Assembly: GCF_009720775.1 (NCBI RefSeq)
Contig: NZ_WNKW01000003.1
Span: forward strand, 126,028-190,027
Length of the DNA: 64,000 nt
Direction of reading: 5' to 3'
DNA from: Pseudoduganella danionis
GTDB taxonomy: Bacteria; Pseudomonadota; Gammaproteobacteria; Burkholderiales; Burkholderiaceae_D
In this document: positions 1 to 9,584 of the stretch, in pieces
Layout of the letters: each line of letters begins with the position of its first letter
Numbering within the stretch: the first letter of the stretch is position 1
Notes under the pieces: generated by a model
The model's database searches: none
Told to the model about the DNA's origin: nothing
The model's input: only the letters and a program-made list of their open reading frames with translations
Translations under genes and position numbers: made by a program

Positions 1-617
1 TGCACGCGCCCCGCCAGTGCAGTGCCGGTAACGACGGTGCCTTGTCCCTGTAGGGTGAACACGCGGTCTACACCGAGACGGAACAAGCGGCGTTCGTCGC
101 TTGCTGGCAAGGTTTTGGCCATTTGCGCCAGATGCTGGCGCAAGGCTGCTACTCCTGCATCGCCAGCGGTGCTGGCATTGGTGCGGAAGATGGCGGCATC
201 GGAAAAATCGGTGGGAGCGAGCAGATTGCGTATCTCCTGCTCAACCTGTTCCAGTCGCGTGGCATCGACGCGGTCGGCTTTGGTGAGGGCTACCGCGCCG
301 CGCCGTACGCCCAGCAGGCGCAGGATGGACAGGTGTTCCAGCGTCTGCGGCATGATGCCATCATCGGCAGCAATCACCAGCAGTGCTGCATCGATGCCCG
401 TGACGCCGGCGGCCATGGTGCGGATGAATTTTTCGTGGCCGGGAACGTCGATCACGCCGAGGATGTCGCCATCATCGAGCGGCGTGTAGGCATAACCTAG
501 TTCGATGGAAATGCCGCGCGCCTTTTCTTCCTTGAGACGATCGGTGTCCACGCCCGTGAGGGCGCGAGTAAGCGTGGTCTTGCCGTGGTCGATATGACCT
601 GCCGTGCCTATGATCAT
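1..617 (-). CDS. selB: SelB, selenocysteine-specific elongation factor (N-terminal part, cut by window edge)
   Basis: Cytosolic translation GTPase that carries Sec-tRNA(Sec) to UGA codons followed by a SECIS hairpin. About 205 residues are visible. They open with [16 protein letters not shown] (P-loop G1), followed by the effector-region segment [13 protein letters not shown], then DVPGHEKF (G3) and the TKAD motif (G4). The beginning of the domain II beta-barrel ([14 protein letters not shown]) comes next before the edge. The start overlaps the selA stop as ATGA, so the two are translationally coupled. The C-terminal winged-helix mRNA-binding domains are outside the window. The identification is firm because the GTPase motifs, the fusion-free start and the selA neighbour all agree. 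Confidence 0.96.
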   Translation of the reverse strand, partial: MIIGTAGHIDHGKTTLTRALTGVDTDRLKEEKARGISIELGYAYTPLDDGDILGVIDVPGHEKFIRTMAAGVTGIDAALLVIAADDGIMPQTLEHLSILRLLGVRRGAVALTKADRVDATRLEQVEQEIRNLLAPTDFSDAAIFRTNASTAGDAGVAALRQHLAQMAKTLPASDERRLFRLGVDRVFTLQGQGTVVTGTALAGRV

Positions 618-2098
618 GCGCGCAGCAGTGCCAGTTGATCGATGAAGCGCTGGCGCTGATGCTCGTCGAGGCAGCGCAGATCCAGCCACAGCGCATCCTG
701 TGCCACGCGGCCGATGACAGGCACGGGCAGGGCGCGCAAACGCTGCTCCAGTGCCCCAAGTGGATTGCTGCTGCGCTGGCCGGCGTTCTTGCCGGCTGCC
801 TTGTCTACGCTGGCGCGAATTACTAGACCATAGCTAGGCAACTGGTCCACCGGCAGTGCGCCGCTGCCGATCTGGCTCATCATCGCTTCGCTGTGTACCT
901 GATACTGCGTGCCCAGTGCGGCCTGCATGACGGGTGCAATTTCCTGTGCCAGCGCGTGCATTGCGCTGGCAGGGCGGGTCAGCAGACGCAGCGTGGTCAG
1001 ACGTTCCGGCAGCAGATCCGGTGCGCGGTACAGGGCTAGCACCGGCTCCAGTGCCGCGAGCGTCAGTTTGCCCACGCGCAGTGCGCGTTTGAGCGGATTC
1101 TTCTTGATCTGCGCAATCAGGTCGGCACGGCCAACGATGATGCCGCACTGCGGGCCACCGAGCAGTTTGTCGCCGCTGAAGGTGACCAGATCGGCACCAC
1201 CGGCGATGGTCTCGCGCACTGTGGTTTCGTGCGGCAGGCCATATTGTTCCAGATCGACGAGCGTACCGCTGCCCAGATCGACGGCCAGTGGCACGCCGGC
1301 CTTCTTCGCCAGCGGCGCCAGTTCCGGCAGTTCCACGCTTTTGGTGAAGCCCGTGATTGCGTAATTACTGCAATGGACTTTCATCATCAGCGCCGTTTGC
1401 GGGTTGGCCGCTTCGGCATAATCCTTGAGGTGGGTGCGGTTGGTGCTGCCCACTTCGCGCAGCACGGCACCGGCGCGCGTCATGATGTCGGGGATACGGA
1501 AAGCACCGCCGATTTCCACCAGCTCGCCGCGCGAGACGATGACTTCCTTGCCCTGTGCGACAGTGTTCAGCATCAGCAGCACGGCAGCGGCATTGTTGTT
1601 GACGATGGTGGCCGCTTCGGCCCCCGTCAGTTCCAGCAGCAGTTCTTCGATCAGGTTATCGCGGTCGCCGCGTTTGCCCGTTTCGATGTCCCATTCCAGA
1701 TTCATCGGCCAGCGCAGCGCTTCTGTTACTGCCTGCACGGCGGCGTCAGGCAGCAGCGCGCGGCCCAGATTGGTGTGCAGCACGGTACCCGTCAGATTGA
1801 ACACGGGACGCAGCGGGGAACGGTTGTTGGTGCGCAGGCGTTCGCCTAGTTGTGCCAGCACGGCGGGAATATCGGGTGCTGTCGGCATGGCAGCGCCGTC
1901 GCGACGGCTGGCCAGCATAATGCTGCGCAGCTCGGCCAGCAGCAAACGCGCCGTCTCCAGCGTCTGCACACGGCCATATTCGCTTATCAGTTCGGCGCAG
2001 GCCGGATCGGAAAGCAGCAGGTGGACGGCAGGCAGGCGGATAGCACCTGCCTCCACGTTGCCGGCTTCGGTGCCGTGATTTTCAGTGCCGTTACTCAT
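614..2098 (-). CDS. selA: SelA, L-seryl-tRNA(Sec) selenium transferase
   Basis: PLP enzyme that converts Ser-tRNA(Sec) to Sec-tRNA(Sec) with selenophosphate. It is 494 residues long, somewhat longer than the E. coli protein. Visible landmarks are [16 protein letters not shown] near residue 105, a glycine-rich PLP region, and [10 protein letters not shown] with the Schiff-base lysine at about K311. I chose the ATG at 2098 because it overlaps the fdhE stop as ATGA. An ATG five codons upstream (2113) lies inside fdhE and is less likely. It sits between fdhE and selB in one tightly coupled minus-strand operon, which ties selenocysteine synthesis to production of the formate dehydrogenase. Confidence 0.97.
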   Translation of the reverse strand: MSNGTENHGTEAGNVEAGAIRLPAVHLLLSDPACAELISEYGRVQTLETARLLLAELRSIMLASRRDGAAMPTAPDIPAVLAQLGERLRTNNRSPLRPVFNLTGTVLHTNLGRALLPDAAVQAVTEALRWPMNLEWDIETGKRGDRDNLIEELLLELTGAEAATIVNNNAAAVLLMLNTVAQGKEVIVSRGELVEIGGAFRIPDIMTRAGAVLREVGSTNRTHLKDYAEAANPQTALMMKVHCSNYAITGFTKSVELPELAPLAKKAGVPLAVDLGSGTLVDLEQYGLPHETTVRETIAGGADLVTFSGDKLLGGPQCGIIVGRADLIAQIKKNPLKRALRVGKLTLAALEPVLALYRAPDLLPERLTTLRLLTRPASAMHALAQEIAPVMQAALGTQYQVHSEAMMSQIGSGALPVDQLPSYGLVIRASVDKAAGKNAGQRSSNPLGALEQRLRALPVPVIGRVAQDALWLDLRCLDEHQRQRFIDQLALLRA

Positions 2099-3102
2099 TC
2101 GGCACTGAACCATAACAGCGGGTTACCGCTGGCGCGCGCATAGCCCGCTTCGCCGACCAGCACATCGATGGCCAGACTGGCCAGATCGTCGGCCAGCGGA
2201 TCGACGTTGTAGTCGTGCTCCTGATTGAAGATCTTGCGGTAGGTGTGGCACTCGTCGCAGGTTTCGGCGCGTGCTACCTTGCTCGGATCGTTGGCCTTGC
2301 CGGTGGCGACCGGCGCATCGTCCGGCGTAGGCGCATCGGCCGCTTCCAGACTCTGGTAGGCCACCTTGGCAGTGCCTTCGCAGCATGAGCACTTGACCCG
2401 CACCATATGCCACTCGCTCGAGCAGCAACTGCAATGCAGGTAGCGGTAGCCTTGCGACTGGCCGCCGATGCGGATCACGCTGGCGACCGGATGGGCGCCG
2501 CAAACAGGGCACAGGGTGTTGGTGACGAGTGGCTGCACGCGGCGCGAGTCTAGTTGTGCAGAGCGCATGGTCCACATCAGTTGCAGCGCGGCGGCGACAA
2601 ACGGTGCGTGCAGCGGGTGCACGCCATCGGTCAGCTCGGCCAGCACGGCATCGGCGCAGCCTTCTAGCTGGCCGTTATCGAGTGCGCGCAGCTCGCTCAG
2701 CACCGTGGCCATCTGCGGCTGACCGGCGGCCAGCGGTGCCAGATGATCGAGCAGGGCGTCGAATACGAGGCGCCATGAAGCAGGGCGCTCACCGTTGACG
2801 GGCAGCGGCGGCATGTGATGTTCGATCGACAGGTCGATCGCAGCGGCCGGCGGCAGGGCAAACACCTCGGCCGGCAGAGACTCGGCCACGGCAGCTTGCG
2901 CATCGACCAGTGCTGCCATCAGCAGCAGATAGCCGCGCAGCGTTTCGCCGACGGGGATTCCTTTGATTTCGTTATTGGCCAGCTGGCGCAGACGCGCAGC
3001 ACGGGCAGTGAACAGGGCTTTCGGCTGCGGCAGCAGCAGACGTGGAATGGCGGTGTGATCGAGTGCCTCGATCTCGCCGGGGGCAAGCAGGCGTTGTACC
3101 AA
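2095..3102 (-). CDS. fdhE: FdhE, formate dehydrogenase accessory protein
   Basis: Cytoplasmic iron-binding accessory protein needed for active respiratory formate dehydrogenase. It is 335 residues, close to the family length of about 310. The C-terminal half carries the zinc-ribbon-like pairs typical of Fdh[12 protein letters not shown], then [19 protein letters not shown] and ETCDECHTY. The protein ends with the family motif GNPLLW. It lies 83 bases downstream of fdoI and overlaps selA by 4 bases, so it belongs to the fdo-sel operon. The loop rich in Ala, Asp and Pro between the third and fourth cysteine pairs looks like a lineage-specific insertion. Confidence 0.95.
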   Translation of the reverse strand: MVQRLLAPGEIEALDHTAIPRLLLPQPKALFTARAARLRQLANNEIKGIPVGETLRGYLLLMAALVDAQAAVAESLPAEVFALPPAAAIDLSIEHHMPPLPVNGERPASWRLVFDALLDHLAPLAAGQPQMATVLSELRALDNGQLEGCADAVLAELTDGVHPLHAPFVAAALQLMWTMRSAQLDSRRVQPLVTNTLCPVCGAHPVASVIRIGGQSQGYRYLHCSCCSSEWHMVRVKCSCCEGTAKVAYQSLEAADAPTPDDAPVATGKANDPSKVARAETCDECHTYRKIFNQEHDYNVDPLADDLASLAIDVLVGEAGYARASGNPLLWFSAE

Positions 3103-3185
3103 AAATCTCTCCCAGATTGCCGGCGGCGACTGCGCCGCCGGCTCCGGACTATTCTAATCCCAAACTACGGGATTAAACAGCCTGA

Positions 3186-3839
3186 CTATTTACGCGATTT
3201 ACGCGCCTCTTCTTCAAACCAGCGCGGGTGGTGCTTGCGCGCCCACCCGTAGGTGACCGTGCCGCGCACCATGGCACGGATGGAACCTCGTACCCAGATA
3301 CCCGCGTAGATGTGAACAATGATGGCGCAGATGATGATGAAGCCAAAAGTAGCATGCAGCAGGGCGCCCAGCCGGACCAGATCGATAGGGAAGTAGGCCG
3401 AGAAGTAGGCGCGCCAGATCAGCAGGCCCGAAATCAGCAGGCCCGTCATACAGGCGATCAGCACGAAGAACAGCATCTTTTGCCCGCCGTTGTAGCGGCC
3501 GGACTTGGGCAGTTTCTCTTCGTGGTTGTTGATCACGTCGCCGATCTGGGCCAGCCACTCCTTGTCACCCGGCTCGAACTGGTTGTGATGCCAGAAACGC
3601 TTCACCAGCATGGCGAAGGAACCAAACATCACCAGCCCGATGAACGGGTGCAGGATGCGTGTCCACTGGCCGCCACCGAACAGCATGGCCAGCCAGGCCG
3701 TGGCCGGATGGAACATGGCCAGACCTGACAGTGCGAGCAGAATGAAGCAGCCTGCCGTGAGCCAGTGGTGATTGCGCTCATCCGGTGAATAACGGTCGAT
3801 CAGCGGATTGCCGTCTTTGTCGCGGTGCAGATTTTCCAT
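3186..3839 (-). CDS. fdoI: Formate dehydrogenase gamma subunit, cytochrome b556
   Basis: Inner-membrane di-haem cytochrome b that anchors the periplasmic alpha-beta dimer and passes formate electrons to quinone. It is 217 residues with four hydrophobic segments, roughly at 24-46, 50-72, 112-137 and 148-172. Histidines placed in these segments (HHW, the LHATFGF and IVHIYAG helices) fit haem b ligation in the FdnI/FdoI family. The start ATG shares one base with the fdoH stop. The sequence cannot separate the FdnI and FdoI subtypes, so the symbol follows common usage in betaproteobacteria. Confidence 0.94.
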   Translation of the reverse strand: MENLHRDKDGNPLIDRYSPDERNHHWLTAGCFILLALSGLAMFHPATAWLAMLFGGGQWTRILHPFIGLVMFGSFAMLVKRFWHHNQFEPGDKEWLAQIGDVINNHEEKLPKSGRYNGGQKMLFFVLIACMTGLLISGLLIWRAYFSAYFPIDLVRLGALLHATFGFIIICAIIVHIYAGIWVRGSIRAMVRGTVTYGWARKHHPRWFEEEARKSRK

Positions 3840-4750
3840 TATTCGCCCTCCCGGATGCGGTTGGCTTCATTGAGTGCTGCGGCTTCTTCGTCCTTGCTGA
3901 TTTCGTTAGGACCGACGCGCGTGAAGTGGAACCAGCCCGCCAGCGCCGTGGCAGCAATACCTGCCAGTGCCAGCGGTTTGGTCAGACCCTTCCACATACC
4001 CACCATCGGGCTGATGGACGGATTGGCTTTGAGACCGTGGTACAGGCCCGGCTGGTCCGCGTGGTGCAGCACATACATCACGTGCGTGCCACCGACACCG
4101 GCCGGATCATACAGACCGGCATTGGCGTAGCCGCGCGACTTCAGATCTTCGATGCGCTCTGCTGCATGGTCTTTCATGTCCTCCTTGGAGCCGAATACGA
4201 TGGCGCCGGTAGGGCAGGTCTTGACGCAGGCAGGCTCCTGTCCCACCGCCACGCGGTCCGAGCACAGCGTGCATTTGTAAGCGCGGTCGTCCTTCTTCGA
4301 GATGCGCGGAACGTCGAACGGGCAGCCCGCCACGCAGTAGCCGCAGCCTATGCAGTTCTCCTGATGGAAATCCACAATGCCGTTGGTGTACTGCACGATG
4401 GCGCCCGGTGCAGGGCAGGCTTTCAGACAGCCCGGGTCCTCGCAGTGCATACAGCCGTCCTTGCGGATCAGCCATTCGAGGTTGCCGTCGTTTTTCTCGT
4501 GTTCGGTGAAACGCATCACCGTCCACGATTGTGGCGACAGGTCGGTCGGGTTGTCATACACGCCGGTGGTCTCACCGACTTCGTCACGCAGATCGTTCCA
4601 CTCCATGCAGGCGGTCTGGCAGGCCTTGCAGCCTATGCACTTGCTCACATCGATCAGTTTTGCCACCTGACCGATGACGGGCGTGCGAGCCACCGGCTCC
4701 TGCACGGTGGTAGCGGATTTGCGCTTGATATCAAGGGATTGTAAAGGCAT
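3839..4750 (-). CDS. fdoH: Formate dehydrogenase beta subunit, iron-sulfur protein
   Basis: Carries electrons from the molybdenum subunit to the membrane cytochrome b. It is 303 residues. Four cysteine clusters of ferredoxin type can be seen: [37 protein letters not shown] and [21 protein letters not shown]. Together they hold four [4Fe-4S] clusters. A hydrophobic C-terminal helix (about 250-272) is the membrane anchor typical of FdnH/FdoH. There is no signal peptide of its own, as expected for a partner that rides with FdoG through the Tat system. The gene is 19 bases after fdoG and joins fdoI. Confidence 0.96.
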   Translation of the reverse strand: MPLQSLDIKRKSATTVQEPVARTPVIGQVAKLIDVSKCIGCKACQTACMEWNDLRDEVGETTGVYDNPTDLSPQSWTVMRFTEHEKNDGNLEWLIRKDGCMHCEDPGCLKACPAPGAIVQYTNGIVDFHQENCIGCGYCVAGCPFDVPRISKKDDRAYKCTLCSDRVAVGQEPACVKTCPTGAIVFGSKEDMKDHAAERIEDLKSRGYANAGLYDPAGVGGTHVMYVLHHADQPGLYHGLKANPSISPMVGMWKGLTKPLALAGIAATALAGWFHFTRVGPNEISKDEEAAALNEANRIREGE

Positions 4751-4769
4751 GGTTATTCTCCTTGGGTCA

Positions 4770-7700
4770 TCATGCTTTTTCCACTTTCACCAGGAAGGAC
4801 TTGAATTCCGGTGTCTGCGAATTGCCGTCACCAACCGTCGGTGTCAGCGTGTTGATTAAGTACCCAGGTTTGGTAACCCCCTTGAAACCGAAGTGGATAG
4901 GCAGACCCACCTGATGGGTCTTTTTGCCGTCGATGGTCAGCGCCTTGATACGCTTGGTCACTACTGCCTTGGCAATGATGTGGCCACGCTTGGAGCTGAC
5001 CTTGACGCGGTCGCCGTGCTTCACGCCGATCTCGTTGCCCAGTTCCTCGCCGATTTCCACAAACTGCTCCGGCTGGATGATGGCATTCAGCTTGGCATGC
5101 TTGGTCCAGTAGTGGAAGTGCTCCGTCAGACGGTAGCTGGTGGCCACGTGCGGGAACTCCGCCGCTTTACCCAGCTTGGCGCGGTCATTGGCAAACATGC
5201 GTGCAGCCGGATTGCTGGTAGCGCGCGCATTGTTCGGGTGCAGCGGGTTGTGACCCACCGGCGTTTCGAACGGCTCATAGTGCTCGGGGAACGGCCCCTC
5301 GGCCATGGCCTCACGCGAGAAGAAGCGTGCTACACCTTCTGCCAGCATGATGAACGGGCCCATACCGTTTTCCGGCGGCTCGTCGGCCTTGAAGTCGGGG
5401 ATGTCCGGTCCGGCCCAGTTGGTGCCGTTCCACGCAATCAGCTTGCGGGTCGGGTCCCATGGCTTGCCCTTGGTGTCGCAGGAAGCACGGTTGTACAGCA
5501 CGCGGCGATTGGCCGGCCATGCCCAGGCCCAGTTCAGGGTCTGGCCTATGCCACTCGGATCGCTGTTGTCGCGCCGTCCCATCTGGTTGCCTGCGGCAGT
5601 CCAGCTACCGGCGAAGATCCAGCAACCGCAGGCGGTGCTGCCATCGTCACGCAGTTGCGCGAAGCCGGCCAGCTGCTCGTTTTTCTTCAGGATGACTTTA
5701 GTCGGGTCCTTAGGATCGGTCAGCTCCTTGAGTGCCTTGCCGTTGTATTCCATCGCCAGTTCTTCCGGCTGCGGGCTATACGGCTGGGCATAAGGCCAGG
5801 TCAGGTTGAGGATAGGATCAGGGAATTTGCCGCCATCTTTCTTGTACATCGCTTTGATGCGCAAGAACAGGCCGGACATGATTTCCAGATCGCTGCGGGT
5901 CTGGCCCGGACCATCGGCACCTTGCCAGTGCCACTGCAGCACGCGCGAGGAACTCACCAGCGAACCGCGTTCTTCGGCGAAGCAGGTGGTCGGCAGGCGG
6001 AACACTTCGGTCATGATCTTGGTCGGATCGACCTGATGGAACTCGCCGAACGGGCGCCAGAATTCCGCCGTTTCCACGGCCAGCGGGTCCATCACCACCA
6101 GATACTTGAGCTTGGACAGTGCTTCGGTAATCTTTTGCTTGTCCGGTGCCGAGGCCAGGATGTTGAAGCCCTGGCAGATGTAGCCATTCATCTTCCCTTG
6201 GTGCATAAGCTCGAACACCTGCATCATGTCGTAAGGCTTATCCAGTTTAGGCAGATAGTCGAAGGCGAAGTTGTTCTCCTCCGTGGCTGCATCGCCCCAC
6301 CAGCACTTCATGAAGCTGACGAGGAATTTCTTGGCGTTGCTGTAGTAGCTGAGCTGATTTGGACGCAGTGGCTTGAGCGCACGCTTGGTCACGTACGCAT
6401 CCCATTCCTGTTCGGCTTCGCCGGGCAGGGTGAGATAACCGGGCAGCATATTGGTCAGCAGACCGAGGTCGGTCAGGCCCTGAATATTCGAGTGGCCGCG
6501 CAGCGCATTCATGCCGCCGCCTGCGATACCCATATTCCCCAGCAGCAGCTGTACCATCGCACCCGTACGCAGTGTTTCTGCGCCCGTCGAGTGCTGGGTC
6601 CAGCCCAGTGCGTACAGGATGGTGGCAGCACGACCCGGTACGGCCGTCGATGCCAGCATTTCCGCGACCTTGTTGAATTTCTCTGGCGGTACGCCGCAGA
6701 CTTTCTCCACCATGGCCGGGGTGTAGCGCGAATAATGCGCCTTCATCAGCTGGTAGACGCAGCGCGGGTGTTCCAGCGTCGGATCGATTTTGGCATAGCC
6801 ATCTTCGCCCAGCTCGTAGTTCCAGCTGCTCTTGTCAGTGTATTTACCGGCTTTTTCGTCGTAGCCCGAATACAGACCATCCTTGAACGAGAAGTCCTCG
6901 CGCACGATGAACGGCATGTCGGTGTAGTTGCGCACGTACTCGTGCTGGATCTTATCGTTGGTCAGCAGGTAGTTGATGATACCGCCGAGGAAAACGATGT
7001 CCGCACCGGTACGGGTAGGGACGTAATAGTCCGCCACCGAAGCGGTTCGGGTAAAGCGCGGATCTACCACGATCAGCTTGGCGCCGCGATGCGCTTTCGC
7101 TTCCGTGACCCATTTAAAGCCGCAAGGGTGTGCTTCTGCTGCGTTACCGCCCATGACCAGGATGACATCAGCATTTTTGATGTCTACCCAGTGATTCGTC
7201 ATCGCACCACGTCCAAATGTCGAGGCAAGACCTGCCACCGTTGGACCGTGTCAAACACGTGCTTGATTGTCGAATGCCAGCATGCCGAGACTGCGCATGG
7301 TTTTATGGGTTAAGTAGCCTACTTCGTTGGTAGCAGCGGAGGCGCACAGCATACCGGTGGTAGTCCAGCGGTTGACGGTTTTGCCTTCGGGGGTTTTCTC
7401 GATAAAGTTCGCGTCGCGGTCAGCCTTCATCAGCTTGGCGATGCGGGTCAGCGCGTCATCCCACGAGATGGGGCTCCATTCCGTCGCGCCCGGAGCACGG
7501 TATTCCGGTGCCAGCAGACGGTTTTCAGAGTGGATGAAATCGACCAGGCTGGCGCCTTTCGGGCACAGCGTGCCGCGATTGACGGGGTGGTCGGCATCGC
7601 CTTCGATGTGGATGATGGTGGACTTGGCGTTTTTCGCACCGTCGCCCAGACCGTACATCAGGATGCCGCAACCGACGGAGCAGTAGGGGCAGGTATTGCG

Positions 7701-7841
7701 GGTTTCAGTACTGCGCGCCAGCTTGTATTGCCGGACTTCGGCCAAGGCCGTGCCCGGGGTAAAGCCTAGTAACGCGATACTTGAACCCGCGATGGCTGCG
7801 CCAGTTACCCGAAGGAACTGGCGGCGGTTCATCTGGTTCAT
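4770..7841 (-). CDS. fdoG: Formate dehydrogenase alpha subunit, molybdenum selenoprotein (in-frame UGA = Sec197)
   Basis: Periplasmic catalytic subunit oxidising formate to CO2. The reading frame is 1023 residues when the TGA at 7251-7253 is read as selenocysteine. The context [16 protein letters not shown] matches the E. coli FdnG selenocysteine site as I remember it. The frame is unchanged across the stop, so this is one gene, not two. The N-terminus is a Tat signal (RRQFLRV, residues 6-12, hydrophobic core to about 34). A [4Fe-4S] set C51, C54, C58, C93 follows, then molybdopterin-binding domains. An AAAGG ribosome site precedes the ATG at 7841. It is the first gene of the fdoGHI-fdhE-selAB operon. 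A non-Sec reading would make a truncated 196-residue product. Confidence 0.97.
7213..7253 (-). promoter_or_regulatory. SECIS element and UGA(Sec) codon in fdoG
   Basis: Directly after the TGA (7253-7251, minus strand) the mRNA can form a hairpin with the perfect tip GGCA-GGUCU-UGCC at 7236-7224. The GGUCU apical loop, 14 bases past the UGA, matches the bacterial SelB-binding loop of formate dehydrogenase mRNAs. The lower stem is less certain. The limits given are approximate. Confidence 0.88.
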
Positions 7842-7986
7842 GGGATAAGCCTTTCATAGGTGGCAAAGACCTACCAAGTTTATCACCAGGGAAAGGCTAG
7901 TTTCGAAATCGATTGCAATAAATGTTGCTTTTGATGCACTGCAACACGAGCAATCTTGTCAGAACGTTTAAGAAATTAATCCTGCG

Positions 7987-9582
7987 TCATTCGCCCGGGC
8001 GCTGATAGCAGCGGCGCAGGCGGGCAAAGTCGTAGAACTGGCTTGCTACCGTAAGTTTGGCGTAAGCACAGGTGGTTTTGAAATCAACAGGCTGTTCGTT
8101 GTACAGCATGCGTACGGCGATTTGACCTTGATCGTTTTGATAAGCATCCCACTGGATGTTGGCCGCCATGGGCGCGACCCGTTCGCCGCGCCATGGGCTG
8201 GATTTGTAACTATAAGGCGTCGCCGCTGTTAGCTGTTCGGACATGCCCTGCAGGCCGAGCAGCGCCGCCATGGGGATGACGATTTCGGCATGAGCGAAAC
8301 GAAGCTTGGCTACGTGGCGCAGATCGCCCGCTGCCACGGCTGCGACTTCCTCGAAGAAGTCATCGAGTAGGGGCTGGGCCATGGCATAGTTGAGCGCACC
8401 GTTTTCCTGCAGGCCCGGGCCTTTGCTGTAGAAGCTCACGGCATCCTCGTGAGCGGCGAATACGGCGGCCTGCGCCTGCGGCATGAAACGGTGGAAGTCG
8501 GCGCGGAGTTCGGCCTGCATGTCGGCGGCCGCAGCGTACAGTTCATACAAAGCCAGTGCGGCATCGACCGGCGTACGCAGCGCCGTTTCACCATCGCCCG
8601 TCAGGCGGCTGGTGTACTGGCCATCTTTGCTGGTGAACTGCATGCTGCCGGTATTGGCTGCCGTATGCTGACCAGCGCCCAGCGCACGCAGGAAGGCAGG
8701 CTGGAACAGACGTGCCAGCACGGCGTGTGCAGCCTGTGCCAGTTCTGGCCGGGCTTCCAGCGCAGCGAGGCGCTGGCTCAGCGCCTCGCTGCGCAACCAC
8801 GCCTGATAGGCGAGGCTGGCCTGATAAGCGGCATACAGCGGATCGCTGCTGTCGCTGACCAGATCCGTTTTGGGGTTGAGCTTGTGGAAGTAGAGCAGGA
8901 AGCGGTCGGTGCCGGCAGCGCTGGCGTTGTTGCTGGCGGTACTTGCGCCGCCGCTGCTTTCGATGCTGGCGCTGCTGCGTGGTGCCAGCGGCGCTGGTCG
9001 TACAAGATGTGCCTGCAGCGCCGGCTGCAAAGCGAACAGCGCCTGCGCAAAGTATTCGCCGCTATCGACCGCGCGGTCCTTGCCCGAACTGAGTAGCAAG
9101 ATCTGACGTGGTGCTGCACCACTGCTGGCATCCGCTGGCTGAAACAGTGGCGCCATGCGCTGATACAGACGCTGTGCCAGTTGCTGGTGTTCGCGTATGC
9201 CCTGCATGGTTTCGTTGCCGTAGCCGGGCTTGCGTATGCCTGCCACGCCATAGCCTAGCAAGGCGTTGGCCTCCATCATCTGGTAGATGGCCGGCTCAAG
9301 TTGCGCGCCCAGCGGCGTAAGCGCGTGCTGCTGCTTTGCCAGTTGTACCAGATTGTAGAGCGCCAGATCGGACTTCATGCTGGTCAGCCCGCGCGAACCA
9401 TGGCGTGCCAGCAGCTGGGTATGGATAGGCCGGTAGCCTTGCGGCACAGCTTCGCTGCTGGCGCTGGCCAGCTGCGGCTGATATGGCGTCTTGGTCTGAT
9501 AATGCTGACCATAGGCCGACGACAGCAGCAGGGACAGTGCGGCAGCGGCAGCGCCAGTGCGGGCAAGGCGTGGGGCCGGCAT
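7987..9582 (-). CDS. MINPP-type histidine acid phosphatase (phytase-like), exported
   Basis: Predicted periplasmic or secreted phosphomonoesterase of the histidine acid phosphatase (clan branch 2) family, 531 residues. A signal peptide is seen at residues 1-25 (ending SSAYG). The catalytic motif RHGSR is at 60-64, and the proton-donor motif is HAE (431-433) rather than HD. HAE is the mark of the multiple inositol polyphosphate phosphatase group, whose known members hydrolyse phytate. It begins two bases after the stop of an upstream TonB-dependent receptor gene, so the two are co-transcribed. The substrate is inferred from the family. Another sugar phosphate is possible. No terminator is evident downstream. 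Confidence 0.85.
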   Translation of the reverse strand: MPAPRLARTGAAAAALSLLLSSAYGQHYQTKTPYQPQLASASSEAVPQGYRPIHTQLLARHGSRGLTSMKSDLALYNLVQLAKQQHALTPLGAQLEPAIYQMMEANALLGYGVAGIRKPGYGNETMQGIREHQQLAQRLYQRMAPLFQPADASSGAAPRQILLLSSGKDRAVDSGEYFAQALFALQPALQAHLVRPAPLAPRSSASIESSGGASTASNNASAAGTDRFLLYFHKLNPKTDLVSDSSDPLYAAYQASLAYQAWLRSEALSQRLAALEARPELAQAAHAVLARLFQPAFLRALGAGQHTAANTGSMQFTSKDGQYTSRLTGDGETALRTPVDAALALYELYAAAADMQAELRADFHRFMPQAQAAVFAAHEDAVSFYSKGPGLQENGALNYAMAQPLLDDFFEEVAAVAAGDLRHVAKLRFAHAEIVIPMAALLGLQGMSEQLTAATPYSYKSSPWRGERVAPMAANIQWDAYQNDQGQIAVRMLYNEQPVDFKTTCAYAKLTVASQFYDFARLRRCYQRPGE

Positions 9583-9584
9583 GC

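Noticed and set aside
2098-2113. SelA start at the upstream ATG 2113
   Set aside because: The ATG at 2098 overlaps the fdhE stop in an ATGA arrangement, as at the selA-selB junction. The extra five residues are not needed.
7239-7253. Two separate genes or a frameshift in formate dehydrogenase
   Set aside because: The frame is unchanged across the TGA, the flanking residues match the conserved selenocysteine site, and a SECIS hairpin follows.
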